Origin: Tolypothrix campylonemoides VB511288
GTDB taxonomy: Bacteria; Cyanobacteriota; Cyanobacteriia; Cyanobacteriales; Nostocaceae
Assembly (NCBI GenBank): GCA_000828075.3
Contig: JXCB02000053.1
Coordinates: 44,746 to 108,745 of the forward strand
Length of the DNA: 64,000 nucleotides
Direction of reading: 5' to 3'
Shown here: positions 63,400 to 64,000 of the stretch, one piece after another
Numbering within the stretch: the first letter of the stretch is position 1
Layout of the letters: every line of letters starts with the position of its first letter
The notes under the pieces: generated by a model
The model's input: only the letters and a program-made list of their open reading frames with translations
Told to the model about the DNA's origin: nothing
Databases searched by the model: none
Translations under genes and position numbers: made by a program

Positions 63400-64000
63400 C
63401 TACCCATCCGTCGCCACCAATTCCCACAACGCATCAATTCCACTGCCTACATATTCTGAATCTTGGTGCTGCAAAATCCATTTGACGACAGCAATACCAA
63501 CATCGCTGGAGTTTTTGCCCAAGTTGCCCAAGGCATCTGCTGCATTCCTACGCACCCAAGAATGCTTATCCGCCAGTCGTCCCAGGAGTGCATCCACCAC
63601 CTGCACTGAAGCATTGCCCAACTTGCCCAAGGCATCTGCTGCAAACGCACGCACCAAAGAATGCTTATCCGCCAGTCGCAACAGCAGTGCCTCCACCACC
63701 TGCACTGAAGCATTGCCCAACTTGCCCAAGGCATCTGCTGCAAACACACGCACCGAAGAATCCTCATCCGCCAGTCGTCCCAGGAGTGCATCCACCACCT
63801 GCACTGAAGCATTGCCCAACTTGCCCAAGGCTTGTGCTGCATACTCACGCATCGAAGAATCCTCATCCGCCAGTCGCAACAGCAGTGCATCCACTACCTG
63901 CACTAAAGCATTGCCCAACTTGCCCAAGGCTTCTGCTGCATACCCACGCACCGAAGAATCCTCATCTTTATCCGCCAGTCGTCCCAGGAGTGCATCCACC
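63400..64000 (-). CDS. HEAT-repeat protein, C-terminal part (5' end beyond window)
   Basis: The frame is open from the window edge to a stop at 63400-63402. It encodes five to six 33-residue HEAT units of the type LADKHSLVRAFAADALGKLG followed by NASVQVVDALLGR. The unit is 99 bp and nearly identical at DNA level from about 63571 on. It ends with a diverged unit and WELVATDG. Such arrays often form the sensor part of larger proteins (for example NACHT ATPases) but the N-terminus is outside the window, so the role cannot be assigned. Confidence 0.85.
   Translation of the reverse strand, partial: VDALLGRLADKDEDSSVRGYAAEALGKLGNALVQVVDALLLRLADEDSSMREYAAQALGKLGNASVQVVDALLGRLADEDSSVRVFAADALGKLGNASVQVVEALLLRLADKHSLVRAFAADALGKLGNASVQVVDALLGRLADKHSWVRRNAADALGNLGKNSSDVGIAVVKWILQHQDSEYVGSGIDALWELVATDG

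Noticed and set aside
63447..63890. 147-codon ORF in another frame of the HEAT array
   Set aside because: It is a shadow of the 99-bp tandem repeat; only the HEAT frame gives a recognisable protein.

Overview
The window is chromosomal DNA from a cyanobacterium. It carries psaC (photosystem I), petB-petD (cytochrome b6f) beside ctpA, a CpcS/CpeS-type phycobilin lyase, the proton-extrusion protein PcxA, and a valyl-tRNA synthetase with the cyanobacteria-specific CAAD membrane domain. HIP1 octamers (GCGATCGC) and dispersed palindromic repeats are abundant. The repeat load, a PEP-CTERM protein and an HlyB/HlyD-type exporter pair suggest a large-genome filamentous form (Nostocales is my inference; the genus cannot be read from the sequence).

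Layout. 0-8 kb: a YgiB/YgiC-like lipoprotein and ATP-grasp ligase pair (cut by the window edge), a GxxExxY protein inside inverted repeats, valS, and a polyamine importer (potA, potD) split by a repeat-flanked four-helix-bundle gene. 8-18 kb: a decayed duplicate of the PBP2 C-terminus followed by intact PBP2, a PQQ-type beta-propeller dehydrogenase, a triple-DUF3574 PEP-CTERM protein, a VanY-like peptidase and two transporters. 18-24.8 kb: a cytochrome P450 gene with twin TetR-type operators upstream, a phosphoribosyltransferase, a GPH-family symporter, a fasciclin protein, a HEAT protein and a CpcS/CpeS lyase. 24.8-26.1 kb: gene-free repeats, including the remnant of a TnpB-type (IS200/IS605) right end. 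26-31.5 kb: a cNMP-binding/C39-like ABC exporter, its HlyD adaptor and a Uma2 protein. 32-43.7 kb: housekeeping and photosynthesis genes (M50 protease, MBL-fold protein, ctpA, petB, petD, anti-sigma factor, glycosyltransferase, DUF1823, acylphosphatase, pcxA, beta-carbonic anhydrase).

44.6-57.3 kb is the most interesting stretch, a putative anti-phage island. An hsdR remnant is followed by a SNF2-like helicase with a DUF3883 tail, a Uma2 protein, a DUF1156 DNA methylase, a DUF559 nuclease and a DUF499 ATPase with an N-terminal HEPN-like domain. Methylase, nuclease-like domains, helicase and ATPase together look like a multi-gene modification/restriction system. Three of these ORFs have been invaded in frame by one palindromic repeat family that has grown into arrays of 36-nt units (12 codons). 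The helicase also has a separate 21-nt, 7-codon array. Reading frames survive and the repeats now encode low-complexity linkers or termini.

57-64 kb: convergent glmS, psaC, a flavin amine oxidase, and the 3' part of a HEAT protein made of near-identical 99-bp units. Between genes lie MITE-like elements (two copies of a ~128-bp family, a ~197-bp element with possible target duplication), palindromes and terminators. All functional calls come from reading motifs; no database search was possible.
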